Source: Candidatus Paracaedibacter symbiosus (lineage in GTDB: Bacteria > Pseudomonadota > Alphaproteobacteria > Paracaedibacterales > Paracaedibacteraceae). From it: DNA of 64,000 nucleotides. A program made the position numbers and the translations under genes. Location: the NCBI RefSeq assembly GCF_000757605.1, contig NZ_JQAK01000001.1:1452627-1516626 (forward strand), given 5' to 3'. The notes under the pieces were generated by a model. That model worked only from the letters and a program-made list of their open reading frames with translations. It made no database searches and was not told the origin of the DNA. Positions 10,291 through 18,761 of this stretch are shown here, piece after piece. Position 1 is the stretch's first letter. Each line of letters opens with the position of its first letter.

Positions 10291-11151
10291 ATGGTTGAGC
10301 TGATTGATGGGAAGAAAATTGCAGCACTAACGCGTGAACAGGCAGCTACACGCGCGCATGCCTTTACGCAGAGCCAGGGGAGAGCCCCTGGCCTGGCAGT
10401 GATTTTGGTTGGCCATAATCCAGCAAGTGAAATTTATGTCAATCGCAAGATCGAAGCCTGTCATCAGGCGGGCATAACCTCTTTTCTACACTCATTTGAA
10501 GCAGATATGAGCGAGGAGATGCTTCAGCAGACCCTCCAGCATTTAAATGGGAATGTGACTGTGGATGGAATTCTCCTGCAACTCCCTCTTCCCGCCCATC
10601 TTGACGCACATAAAGCGGTTTCAACCATCTTGCCCCGTAAAGATGTGGATGGTCTCCATCCCTATAATCAAGGTCTCCTTAATCAAGGGCGTCCTTTGTT
10701 TTCACCCTGCACACCCCAAGGATGTATTCAACTACTGCAAAGTTGTTGCGATTCGATTGCGGGGGCCAATGTTGTTATTATTGGGCGTTCTATTTTAGTC
10801 GGCCGACCTTTAGCGGCCATGCTGACCAACCTTGATGCCACCGTCACACTGGCGCACTCACATACAAAAAAGTTGGCACACATTTGTGCAGCGGCAGATA
10901 TTCTCATCAGCGCTGTGGGTAAGCCGCAGTTTTTGACAGCTGATTACGTGAAGCCAGGGGCGATTGTGTTAGATGTAGGCATCAACCGCCTGCAGTTGGC
11001 TGAGGGTAAAACAAGACTTGTTGGTGATGTGGATTTTGACAGTGTTGCTCCTAAAGTATCGTTCATCACACCTGTTCCAGGGGGGGTGGGGCCAATGACC
11101 ATCGCAAATTTGTTGCTTAATACGGTAAAAGCTGCTGAACTGAGCGTATAA
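10291..11151 (+). CDS. folD: Bifunctional methylenetetrahydrofolate dehydrogenase/cyclohydrolase
   Basis: A 286-residue enzyme of one-carbon metabolism that interconverts 5,10-methylene- and 10-formyl-tetrahydrofolate, with NADPH production. The catalytic lysine is K53 in YVNRKIEACHQAG. The Rossmann motif is GRSILVGRPLAAML, and the family signature PVPGGVGPMT lies near the C-terminus. The length is typical. ATG 10291 gives the expected MVELIDGKKIA start. It lies between yggT and serC; serine metabolism feeds the same folate pool. Confidence 0.96.
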   Translation: MVELIDGKKIAALTREQAATRAHAFTQSQGRAPGLAVILVGHNPASEIYVNRKIEACHQAGITSFLHSFEADMSEEMLQQTLQHLNGNVTVDGILLQLPLPAHLDAHKAVSTILPRKDVDGLHPYNQGLLNQGRPLFSPCTPQGCIQLLQSCCDSIAGANVVIIGRSILVGRPLAAMLTNLDATVTLAHSHTKKLAHICAAADILISAVGKPQFLTADYVKPGAIVLDVGINRLQLAEGKTRLVGDVDFDSVAPKVSFITPVPGGVGPMTIANLLLNTVKAAELSV

Positions 11152-11199
11152 CGATCCCGATGGGAGATATCTACTGCGTTAGAAAAGGACTGGAAAACC

Positions 11200-12357
11200 A
11201 TGAAAACAATAGCAGTGCCAATCAAACAACCATTTCAAAAACCACAATCCCCTTTATTTGGTTCCGGGCCAACGAAAAAATTCCCTGACTGGACCTGGGG
11301 TCATTTAGACAATGCTTTATTGGGAAGATCGCATCGCTCAGTTGAAGGAAATAAGCGATTACAGGAGGTGACCGACTTGACTCGCACCATTTTAGAGGTG
11401 CCAGAGTCCTACCAAATCGCCATCATGGCAGGTTCAGCCACTGGTGCGATTGAAGCCGCTTTATGGACGCTCTTGGGCAGTAGGGGAGTTGATGTTTTTG
11501 CCTGGGATGTCTTTGGTAAGCTTTGGGTGACTGATGTCGTGCAGCAGCTCGCAATCCAAGATCGACGGATTTTTGAGGCTGATTTTGGCGAGCTGCCAGA
11601 TTTGTCTCAGTATAACCCCCAGCGTGATGTGGTCTTTACCTGGAATGGTACCAGCGCGGGCGTTTGCGTGCCCAACCTTGATTGGATTCCAGAAAATCGT
11701 GAGGGACTAAGCATTTGTGATGCAACCTCATCAGCCTTTACCCTACCGTTGGAATGGAATAAGTTGGATGTGACTGCTTTTTCCTGGCAAAAAGGATTGG
11801 GGAGCGAAGCCGCGCATGGCATGCTGGTTTTGAGTCCGCGTGCCCTTGATCAGCTGCAACACTATACACCTTCCTGGCCGATCCCACGGTTGTTTCGGCT
11901 CACAAAAGGCAAGCAATTAATTGACGGCATTTTTATTGGAAAAACCATTAATACACCTTCTATGCTTTGCGCAGAAGATTATCTGGCGGCTCTTAGCTGG
12001 GCTAAGGAAATAGGTGGCCAAAAGGCGCTTACCACGCGAACCCTTAGTAATTTTAAGGTATTGGACGTTTGGTTAGACAATCACCCGCATTTGGAGTATT
12101 TAGCAACAGATAAGGCCACCACTTCACCAATCTCGGTATGCTTTAAACTTAAAGAGAGCACTGTTTCTAAAGCACAACAGGCAGAAATCATTCAAAAAAT
12201 TTGTCTGCAGTTGGCAGAGTTGGGCGTAGCGCTAGAGATTAAAAATCACTACCTAGCACCGGCGTCTTTCCGCATTTGGTGTGGTCCAACGGTGGAGGCA
12301 GAAGATCTTGAGCGACTCACTCCCTGGATTGACTGGGCCTTGTCTTATTTTGTATAA
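11200..12357 (+). CDS. serC: Phosphoserine aminotransferase (alphaproteobacterial type)
   Basis: PLP enzyme that makes phosphoserine from 3-phosphohydroxypyruvate, 385 residues. The N-terminal PLFGSGPTKKFPDW and the sequence GHLDNALLGRSHRS match the alphaproteobacterial/methanogen subgroup rather than the E. coli one. The PLP lysine is in FSWQKGLGSEAAHG (about residue 198). serA and serB are not in the window. The stop lies seven bases from the convergent mutY stop, and I see no clear hairpin there. Confidence 0.94.
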   Translation: MKTIAVPIKQPFQKPQSPLFGSGPTKKFPDWTWGHLDNALLGRSHRSVEGNKRLQEVTDLTRTILEVPESYQIAIMAGSATGAIEAALWTLLGSRGVDVFAWDVFGKLWVTDVVQQLAIQDRRIFEADFGELPDLSQYNPQRDVVFTWNGTSAGVCVPNLDWIPENREGLSICDATSSAFTLPLEWNKLDVTAFSWQKGLGSEAAHGMLVLSPRALDQLQHYTPSWPIPRLFRLTKGKQLIDGIFIGKTINTPSMLCAEDYLAALSWAKEIGGQKALTTRTLSNFKVLDVWLDNHPHLEYLATDKATTSPISVCFKLKESTVSKAQQAEIIQKICLQLAELGVALEIKNHYLAPASFRIWCGPTVEAEDLERLTPWIDWALSYFV

Positions 12358-12363
12358 AGGGGA

Positions 12364-13407
12364 TTAGTCCGAACCACTTACTTCTACCACCATGGCTGCT
12401 ACCTTTTTCATCAGAGTGGGCAGTGCATAGTTTTTAAAGTCTTGTGGCATAACTTGAATATCACCTAGCTGATCTTCGCCTGTGGCTTTGACAACGGTGA
12501 GACGGAGTTGAAAGTGGGTAAAGGTGTGGATAATTTGTTTAGGGAGCACCGTCCACTGCGTAGTCGTTAGATGCAGCGGGACGTCGATAAATGCTTCATA
12601 TGGTTCTGGGCGCCACGGGGTACCAGGAAATTCCATCAGATTGGCGAGGAGACCTTTTTCTGGACGGCGACGCAACCAAATACGACCCTCATTATCTTCA
12701 TACCAAAAGGTAATACCATGAAGGACGGGTCTGGCTGCTTTTACTTTTTTACGGGGAAGCAACCCCGCGATCTGAAGCCCCGCGACACGACAATGCTGCT
12801 GAATGGGGCATTCCTGACAAAGAGGTTTTTGCGGCTTACAGATAGTCGCACCGAGATCCATCAATCCTTGGGCAAAATCACCAGACCTAGCGGGCGGCAC
12901 ATAATCTTTCACTACTTCACGTATTTCTTGTTGTAGCTGAGGAAGTTCAGTCTCTAAATGGAGCAGTCGTGAAAAGACGCGGATGATATTGCCATCCACG
13001 GGGACCACTGGGCCATTATAGGCGATAGCTGAAATAGCAGCAGCAGTGTAGGGACCAATGCCAGGTAGCAAGAGTAATGTTTCCAAATCTTGAGGGACTT
13101 GTCCTTGATGGTGGGCGACAATTTTTTGGATGCATTGATGTAAATTACGGGCTCTTGAATAATAGCCGAGTCCTTGCCAGCCATGATAAACCTCATCTTT
13201 TGTGGCAGCTGCAAAATCAGTTAACGTGGGCCATCGGTTGATAAAGTGATGGAAATAGTCAATCACCGTAGCGACAGTGGTTTGCTGCAGCATGATTTCA
13301 CTTAAGAGTACATGATAGGGATTGGGTGCCTTTCCGGGATTGGCTCGCCAGGGAAGGTGCCTATGCGTCGCATCATACCACGCTAATAAAGATTCATCCA
13401 ACCTCAT
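12364..13407 (-). CDS. mutY: A/G-specific adenine DNA glycosylase
   Basis: Base-excision repair enzyme that removes adenine opposite 8-oxoguanine, 347 residues. The catalytic Glu is in SEIMLQQTTV (about residue 37). The helix-hairpin-helix is LPGIGPYTAAAISAIA, followed by the catalytic Asp in VPVDGNIIRVFSR. The 4Fe-4S ligands follow the CX6CX2CX5C pattern in CKPQKPLCQECPIQQHC. A C-terminal NUDIX-like 8-oxoG recognition domain is present. The ATG overlaps the TGA of the upstream gene (ATGA), so it is translationally coupled to the substrate-binding protein. Confidence 0.96.
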   Translation of the reverse strand: MRLDESLLAWYDATHRHLPWRANPGKAPNPYHVLLSEIMLQQTTVATVIDYFHHFINRWPTLTDFAAATKDEVYHGWQGLGYYSRARNLHQCIQKIVAHHQGQVPQDLETLLLLPGIGPYTAAAISAIAYNGPVVPVDGNIIRVFSRLLHLETELPQLQQEIREVVKDYVPPARSGDFAQGLMDLGATICKPQKPLCQECPIQQHCRVAGLQIAGLLPRKKVKAARPVLHGITFWYEDNEGRIWLRRRPEKGLLANLMEFPGTPWRPEPYEAFIDVPLHLTTTQWTVLPKQIIHTFTHFQLRLTVVKATGEDQLGDIQVMPQDFKNYALPTLMKKVAAMVVEVSGSD

Positions 13408-14399
13408 GAAAGCAGACGAATCTGGTTGCGATAGTTTTCAGGAATGGCAATGCTTAAAAGCGCTTGAGTGGTACTATTCACTACTACTTCTTGTGGGACA
13501 TCATGAGTAACAGGAAAATCCGCTGTCATTCTGCCTCTTAGTAGGCCTGCTACTATATCTGCTGTTTTACCACCCATAGCTTTACGGTCATAGGCAACAG
13601 CCGCTAGAACACCACTTGCCACAGAAGCTGAGTCATTCGCAAAAACAGGGATTTTTTCTTGATTGGCAATGTTTGCTACCGCTGATGCGGCGGCCATTAC
13701 TGTATTATCATTGGGAAAATAGATAGCGTCAACCTTACCAAGCAGAGATTTTGTTGCAGCCACAACTTCAGCGGTATTATTGGCGGCAGCATAGACAAGT
13801 TCAATTCCTGACGCGTTGGCTGCTTGTTCCATTTGTTTTAAAATGCTGACGGAATTTACCTCAGATGGATTATAAAGGATACCCAGTTTTTTGAGAGGAG
13901 GAACAAACTCTTGTATCATTTTTAATTGGGGGTCTGCTGGCATATAGTCACTGATACCGGTTACCCCCTCGGCAGTTTTGTCGTAAGCTGTTACTAATTT
14001 TGCTGCCACGGGATCGGTGACCGCGGTAAACACAAGAGGGACGTGTTCTTGTCTGGCTATAGAAATCAGTGTTTGCGCGCTTTGGGTTGAAAGCGCAACT
14101 ATCACAGCGGGCTTTAGTGTCTGGAATTTCTTGGCAATTTCGGTGGCCACAGAAACATTCCCGTTGGCATTTTCATAAACGATATGAACAGTTTCACCAT
14201 CTTTAAAGCCTTGTTGTTGGAGGGCATCAATCATGCCTGTGCGCACTTCATCGAGCGTGTGGTGATCAATAATTTGAGTGATGGCAATAATCGGAAGGTC
14301 AGAAGAGTTACTATTAGGAAAAAGATAAAACGCAGAAAAAGTAAAAAAAGCAGCTAGAGGAATTAGATACTTAGTAAATTTTTGTAATTTGTTGGCCAT
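13404..14399 (-). CDS. ABC transporter substrate-binding protein (TrpX/YcjN-like, PF04392 type)
   Basis: A 331-residue protein with an N-terminal membrane-anchoring or signal segment (about residues 11-28) and a two-lobed periplasmic-binding fold. VIVALSTQSAQTLISIA, PLVFTAVTDPVAA and the YMPADPQLKMIQEFVP region are characteristic of the ABC_sub_bind family found beside tryptophan/tyrosine-type permeases. No permease or ATPase gene is adjacent; mutY follows instead, with a four-base overlap. The transporter partners must be elsewhere or lost, so the ligand cannot be told from here. Confidence 0.82.
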   Translation of the reverse strand: MANKLQKFTKYLIPLAAFFTFSAFYLFPNSNSSDLPIIAITQIIDHHTLDEVRTGMIDALQQQGFKDGETVHIVYENANGNVSVATEIAKKFQTLKPAVIVALSTQSAQTLISIARQEHVPLVFTAVTDPVAAKLVTAYDKTAEGVTGISDYMPADPQLKMIQEFVPPLKKLGILYNPSEVNSVSILKQMEQAANASGIELVYAAANNTAEVVAATKSLLGKVDAIYFPNDNTVMAAASAVANIANQEKIPVFANDSASVASGVLAAVAYDRKAMGGKTADIVAGLLRGRMTADFPVTHDVPQEVVVNSTTQALLSIAIPENYRNQIRLLS

Positions 14400-14429
14400 G
14401 ATAATCTCGGTAAATCAATTTTATAAATA

Positions 14430-14495
14430 ATGGGTAAAGTATTCAGAAAAGAAATGCGACAACAACAACGCATGGTGGATGTTCCTTTTGGTTAA
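14430..14495 (+). CDS. Possible 21-residue small protein followed by a terminator
   Basis: A short frame MGKVFRKEMRQQQRMVDVPFG starts at ATG 14430 and is followed 20 bases later by a strong plus-strand terminator (14516-14540) that no other plus-strand gene explains. No clear ribosome-binding site is present, and I do not recognise the peptide. The region could equally encode a small RNA ending at the same hairpin. Confidence 0.25.
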   Translation: MGKVFRKEMRQQQRMVDVPFG

Positions 14496-14515
14496 TAAGA
14501 TTTTATTACAAATAC

Positions 14516-14540
14516 AAGCAGTTATATCGACTGCTTTTTT
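14516..14540 (+). terminator. Rho-independent terminator with no annotated upstream gene
   Basis: Stem AAGCAGT (14516-14522) pairs with ACTGCTT (14530-14536) around a seven-base loop, and the T-run continues to 14540. It is oriented for plus-strand transcription, but the gene upstream is on the minus strand, so it implies a short plus-strand transcript starting near 14400. Confidence 0.7.
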
Positions 14541-14686
14541 AATACAATCGCATGGCACAGAACCTAAGTCTTATTGCCATCTCCTTCTTATGTATTGAGG
14601 AGATTGCTCGAAGCTTTGGCCCTTCCAATGGCGAGTAATTTAAGAGGATAATACTTAATCACATGAGTATACATCAAGCCAAAAAA

Positions 14687-15079
14687 CTATTTACTGGCTG
14701 CAGCAGACTCATCTTTTCGCAGAATATCATCTAAATCCCCCCAAACAATGTCGAGATAGCTACCGACATGGCGGCCATTAATCATCACTTGCGGAACCGT
14801 TTTTTTCCGGTTTTTGTCTCCAGTTCCTTCAGAAGGGCTGGATTGTTATCAACAAGTTTTTCTGTGTAGGGGATCTTTTTCCCATCTAATTCTTTTTTAA
14901 CAGCGGTACAATAATAACAACTCTTGGATGAGTAGATAATGACTTCAACATCTTTTTTTGTCTAAAGTTGGTGGTGCCGCTTCAGTTGTTGGTGTCGTTG
15001 GTTGGGGCGCAGTTACTGCATTTGCAACGCTTGTCAAAACTGTTATTATTGACAAACTGGATAAAATTTTTATTATCAT
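14687..15079 (-). pseudogene. Periplasmic glutaredoxin-like protein with two compensating frameshifts
   Basis: Three frame segments join into a coherent 130-residue protein. The first, from ATG 15079, is a signal peptide (MIIKILSSLSIITVLTSVANA) and a Pro/Thr-rich linker. A glutaredoxin core follows, with CYYC active site (IIYSSKSCYYCTAVKKEL), then TVPQVMINGRHVG and a C-terminal tail to TAG at 14687. The first junction is A7 at 14959-14953, where six A would keep the frame. The second is A7 at 14806-14800, where eight would. The two shifts cancel, and the total length is exactly 131 codons including the stop. The gene may be decaying, mis-sequenced at homopolymers, or rescued by slippage. An exported glutaredoxin is unusual in itself. 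Confidence 0.75.
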
Positions 15080-15125
15080 CACGTTTAAATCACCTCTAAA
15101 TTTGTTTGTTGAACTGTAGGAAAAA

Positions 15126-15881
15126 TTGTCTATTTTATCAAGTAGAATCCTTGTCCATCTTAAATATTGGAATAGCCTGGGGTTAAACCTGTTGCTTCCC
15201 GCCCGCTGCCTTAGTTGCGGCGATCACGCTAATAGTACTAATCAGTTATGCGGCCCCTGTTGGAAAAATCTTGAATTCATTACTACCCCTTTTTGCGAGC
15301 GTTGTGGGCATCCGTTTGTTGTCGAACAGTCCCATCTGATTTGTGGGGACTGTCTCCATCAACCCCCTTTGTTTGCTGCAGGCAGAGCGGCATTTCGCTA
15401 TGATTCATTAATCCGTGATCTCATTTTAAAACTAAAGCATGGGGATGCTACCTATTTGGCAAAACCTTTAGGATTGTGGCTTGCGCGCAGCGGCAAAGAT
15501 CTATTGCTTAAAAGCGACGTGATTATTCCCGTTCCCTTGCATCGTTGGCGACTGTTTAAGCGACGATATAACCAGGCAACATTGCTAGGCCGGGAGTTAA
15601 GTCGCCATAGCGGCGTACCTCTGTTAACAAATATTTTGCAGCGCCGCAAAAACACAGAATCGCAGCATGGAAAATCCCGTAAAGCGCGAGCAGCAAATGT
15701 GAAATCTGTTTTTAAAATTGACTCTAAGGATATAGCACTACTCAAGAAAAAATCTATTTTACTAGTTGATGATGTGTGGACGACTGGGGCTACCCTCGAA
15801 GCCTGCATTAAAAGCTTAAAAAGGGCAGGGGCAAAAGATGTTTATGTTTTAACTCTGGCCAGAGTGGTGAAAGGCGTTTAA
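15126..15881 (+). CDS. comF: ComF family phosphoribosyltransferase-like protein
   Basis: A 251-residue protein. The N-terminus holds zinc-ribbon-like cysteine pairs (RCLSCG, CGPCW, CERCG, CGDC), and the C-terminus carries the PRPP-binding loop ILLVDDVWTTGAT. ComF proteins act in DNA uptake in competent bacteria; in alphaproteobacteria the gene usually sits next to grxC, as here. The start is TTG at 15126, five bases after AGG. grxC begins 31 bases after its stop, so the two are probably one operon. Whether this organism takes up DNA is not shown by the window. Confidence 0.88.
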   Translation: MSILSSRILVHLKYWNSLGLNLLLPARCLSCGDHANSTNQLCGPCWKNLEFITTPFCERCGHPFVVEQSHLICGDCLHQPPLFAAGRAAFRYDSLIRDLILKLKHGDATYLAKPLGLWLARSGKDLLLKSDVIIPVPLHRWRLFKRRYNQATLLGRELSRHSGVPLLTNILQRRKNTESQHGKSRKARAANVKSVFKIDSKDIALLKKKSILLVDDVWTTGATLEACIKSLKRAGAKDVYVLTLARVVKGV

Positions 15882-15912
15882 AATAATTTTAAAAGTAAGA
15901 AGGAGAAAGTTT

Positions 15913-16167
15913 ATGGCTAAAGTTATTGTTTATAGTAAAGATTATTGTCCTTATTGTGTTAAGGCGAAAAACCTTTTCAAGAAAAAAGGAGTTGAGTTCC
16001 AGGAAATTGATATCACCCATGATGCTCATTTACAAGAAGAAATGTTTGCTAAAGCGCAAGGTCGGCGCACTGTACCACAAATCTTTATCAACAATCAGCC
16101 TGTTGGCGGTTGTGATGATTTATATGCTCTAGAGGCAGCAGGTAAGCTTGATCCATTGTTAGCCTAG
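15913..16167 (+). CDS. grxC: Glutaredoxin 3
   Basis: An 84-residue cytosolic dithiol glutaredoxin with C12-P-Y-C15, the TVPQIFINNQPVGG glutathione-binding segment and a C-terminal GGCDDL motif, all as in GrxC. It reduces protein disulfides and glutathione mixed disulfides. A good ribosome-binding site (AAGGAG) precedes ATG 15913. It contrasts with the damaged exported glutaredoxin at 14687-15079: only this one has an intact frame. Confidence 0.95.
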   Translation: MAKVIVYSKDYCPYCVKAKNLFKKKGVEFQEIDITHDAHLQEEMFAKAQGRRTVPQIFINNQPVGGCDDLYALEAAGKLDPLLA

Positions 16168-16187
16168 TTTTAGATCCTGCGCTATTT

Positions 16188-16213
16188 GTCATGCCAGCCT
16201 ATGCTGGGATGAC
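16188..16213. repeat. REP-like palindrome between convergent genes
   Basis: GTCATGCCAGC (16188-16198) and GCTGGGATGAC (16203-16213) form an 11-bp hairpin with one mismatch and a CTAT loop. It lies between grxC and the convergent hydrolase gene. It has no T-run and resembles the GTCAT..CC..GG..ATGAC palindromes dispersed in many proteobacterial genomes. It may still act as a transcript end. Confidence 0.65.
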
Positions 16214-16224
16214 GAAATTATATA

Positions 16225-17823
16225 TCACTTATCTTTACGATAAAACACATTCTCCACACCTTCATGAAGCAAATTAATCCCTACTGCAGAGTCAATGCCG
16301 GTTGAAGGATTGGCTAAGCTAAACATCACATCACCAATATCTGTCCCCGAATAAGTTTTAGAGAACATATTTGGTTGGAAGCTAAAATTATCACCATTCC
16401 AATGCTTTAAGGCCACCTTTAATTTTCGATAGTTGAGATAAATCTCACCATTTTCAGCGGTGACAGCAAGGGTGCCATAGAGGTCATTCTCATAGGCTCC
16501 CACATAATCTTGTAGATCGCGCATCGCTGCTGGATGCTGTAAACGATAGGTAAGGCGGGCGCTATTGATTTTTGCTAGGGATGCACCTGTCTCATTGAGG
16601 AGTTCTGTGCTCCAGTCATGCTGGTCAGGCAACTTTAGATAAAGGTCGAAGAATTTAGATCGTATGGCTTCAGGGAATAAGCTCACCCGCATGCCGCCCA
16701 TGTTGGAGAGAATGACAATGCCAACTTTTTCTTTGGGAGCAAGCGCAATGAGTGATCTTGTGCCAACCATTCCTCCCATGTGTCCTATAACATCCAGACG
16801 ATTGTAGTCATGAATAAACCAACCCATGCCATAATCGATATTTTTGACGCGTTCTTTAGGAAAGAGCTTCCCACCCTGAGGTGCACCGACATTAATATGC
16901 GAGGTACGCATGCGTTCAATATTGGCGGGAGAAATCAGGGGATTACCGTCTTCGATGCCGCCATTTAGTTGAAAAATCATCCATTTTGCCATGTCAGTGA
17001 TAGATGCGTTGATGCCGCGGGACGCTTCGAAGCAATAAATAGCCTCATTTCCGCCCAAAATCTCAATTGGTTTGCCATTCAATTGGCAATATTGGTCTAC
17101 TTTGTTGGCAAAATAGCTTAAAACGTGTTTTTTGATGCGAATCCACCAAGATTCTCCACCCGTTAATCCATCTTTACCGATGGAAGTGTGTTCAAGATGA
17201 AGCGGCTGAAAAAGATAATCATCATACACTTCAGAAAGGGGTTTGCCAGTGACTTCTGCCGCAATCCATCCTGCAACTCCTGGGAACACATTTTGATAGT
17301 CATAGGTGCTACGGAAAGGATTCTTGAGCGGAATTTTATAAATTACCTTATAAATTTCAGGGGCTGTCCAACCCGTTTCAACTAAACTATCTGCGGCAAA
17401 ACCAGGAAGACCACTTCGCTGTGAAAGTAAATCTTCAATGGTAAATTCTTCAGATGCTGCATCATCAGCCAGTTTAAAGTCCGGTAAATATTTCCTAACT
17501 TTGTCCTCCCAGCGAATTTTTCCTTCATCAACCAAACGGGAGAGAAGAGCAGCTGTAAAGCCTTTGGTGAGGGAAACCACATAAAAAACAGTTTCGGGAG
17601 TTACTGGCTTTTTGGACTCTATACTGCGTACCCCATAAGTTTTGAGATGAACAATCTTCCCCTCTTTCACAATTGCAATGGCAGCGCCTGGAACCAACCA
17701 ATCCTTCATCGATTGGTCAACATAGGTATCGAATTCATCAAAATTAATAATTGATTCTTCGGCAACTGCAGGAATCGCGAAACAAAGTATAAAAATAAAT
17801 TTTAGGATAAGCTTTTTCAACAT
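16225..17823 (-). CDS. Serine hydrolase, class C beta-lactamase/PBP4* family, exported
   Basis: A 532-residue protein with signal peptide MLKKLILKFIFILCFAIPAVA. Penicillin-binding-fold motifs are all visible: S84-L-T-K87, YQN in the YDYQNVFPG segment (about 178), and HMGG (about 367) in the third-motif position. The C-terminal 110 residues (DYVGAYENDLYGTLAV) look like the DUF3471 domain often fused to such esterases. Members act as peptidases, esterases or beta-lactamases on cell-wall or small substrates. The sequence alone does not tell which. Confidence 0.88.
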   Translation of the reverse strand: MLKKLILKFIFILCFAIPAVAEESIINFDEFDTYVDQSMKDWLVPGAAIAIVKEGKIVHLKTYGVRSIESKKPVTPETVFYVVSLTKGFTAALLSRLVDEGKIRWEDKVRKYLPDFKLADDAASEEFTIEDLLSQRSGLPGFAADSLVETGWTAPEIYKVIYKIPLKNPFRSTYDYQNVFPGVAGWIAAEVTGKPLSEVYDDYLFQPLHLEHTSIGKDGLTGGESWWIRIKKHVLSYFANKVDQYCQLNGKPIEILGGNEAIYCFEASRGINASITDMAKWMIFQLNGGIEDGNPLISPANIERMRTSHINVGAPQGGKLFPKERVKNIDYGMGWFIHDYNRLDVIGHMGGMVGTRSLIALAPKEKVGIVILSNMGGMRVSLFPEAIRSKFFDLYLKLPDQHDWSTELLNETGASLAKINSARLTYRLQHPAAMRDLQDYVGAYENDLYGTLAVTAENGEIYLNYRKLKVALKHWNGDNFSFQPNMFSKTYSGTDIGDVMFSLANPSTGIDSAVGINLLHEGVENVFYRKDK

Positions 17824-18110
17824 GGGATTTTAAAATTCTGTAACCATTTTCTATTCATAAGCTTAGCAGAGTTAATTATTAGTGTGAACTTTTTTTCATT
17901 TTAAAATGAGCTGAAGAAGGGTATTTTTCTTTTGTTGTCATTTTTCTTCTTAAATACTCTATTAGAACATGTTTCTTTAAGTGTTTTTGGGTGTATTTTT
18001 AACCTTTACAAAAAATTAAAGTTTTTGCCCTATTATCATAGTATGATGGAAAAAAACGTAATTATTATTATAATCCATATCTACCCAGCGATCGAGAGGG
18101 TAAGGGGGAA

Positions 18111-18650
18111 ATGATGAGCCTGATCAGAGCCATGTTATTATTGTGCATCACCATTTTGATAAGTGTGGGTGCTGTTATGTTTAGTCATTACAAGAAAGAT
18201 CGGTTTGAGATTATTCCCTTACACGACGGGGTTTTTATCTTTGATCGTCAAACCACAGCCAGCAACTTTTGTAATAACAGTAAATGTATTGTGATTAGTA
18301 GTGAGTTTTTGATACCCAAAAAAGTTTTAGTGGCTGAAATTCCCGGCGTGACGACGAAAACTCAAATGCAAATAGAAAATCCTTCTGCGCAGGGAGGGAT
18401 GAAGGCAGAGCAACAAGATCTTGTGAGCCCAAGCTTTAATCAATCCAGGATGGCAGGGCAAAACTACTCTAATAGAATGCGCCAAAATCCTGGGATACAG
18501 CCGCAAAACACCCAACAAGCGCCCGATAATTTTAATAATTTTGGCAATGATAATGGTCAAAATAGCCAGAATAATAATGATAATGGGCAAGATAATAACA
18601 TGTCGGATAATGGTGAGGAACAAGATCAAGGGAATAATTTTCAGAACTAA
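18111..18650 (+). CDS. Membrane-anchored Asn/Gln/Asp-rich hypothetical protein
   Basis: I do not recognise this 179-residue protein. Residues about 4-24 form a hydrophobic helix. Residues 30-90 are an ordinary folded-looking segment with two cysteines (FCNNSKCIVI). The last 60 residues are a low-complexity tail rich in Asn, Gln, Asp and Gly. The gene stands alone, starts at ATG 18111 or the next ATG at 18114, and is closed by a clear terminator at 18673. The tail suggests an extracytoplasmic disordered extension. Confidence 0.65.
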   Translation: MMSLIRAMLLLCITILISVGAVMFSHYKKDRFEIIPLHDGVFIFDRQTTASNFCNNSKCIVISSEFLIPKKVLVAEIPGVTTKTQMQIENPSAQGGMKAEQQDLVSPSFNQSRMAGQNYSNRMRQNPGIQPQNTQQAPDNFNNFGNDNGQNSQNNNDNGQDNNMSDNGEEQDQGNNFQN

Positions 18651-18672
18651 ACTCACTATATCTTTAAAAGAG

Positions 18673-18705
18673 ACACTTCCTATTTTTCTTAGGAAGTGTT
18701 TTTTA
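18673..18705 (+). terminator. Rho-independent terminator after the Asn-rich protein gene
   Basis: Ten-base stem ACACTTCCTA (18673-18682) pairs with TAGGAAGTGT (18690-18699) around TTTTTCT, followed by TTTTTAT. It may also help end the convergent CBS-protein transcript. Confidence 0.9.
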
Positions 18706-18761
18706 TAACTTACATCATCCTATCTCTTTACCTTTTCTTAAAAAATTGGATAAAATTGAAA

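Noticed and set aside
14516-14540. Terminator for the ABC substrate-binding protein gene
   Set aside because: That gene is on the minus strand and begins at 14399; the hairpin's T-run is on the plus strand.
17932-18114. 60-codon frame upstream of the Asn-rich protein
   Set aside because: It is low-complexity AT-rich sequence that includes a solo family C end; no ribosome-binding site.
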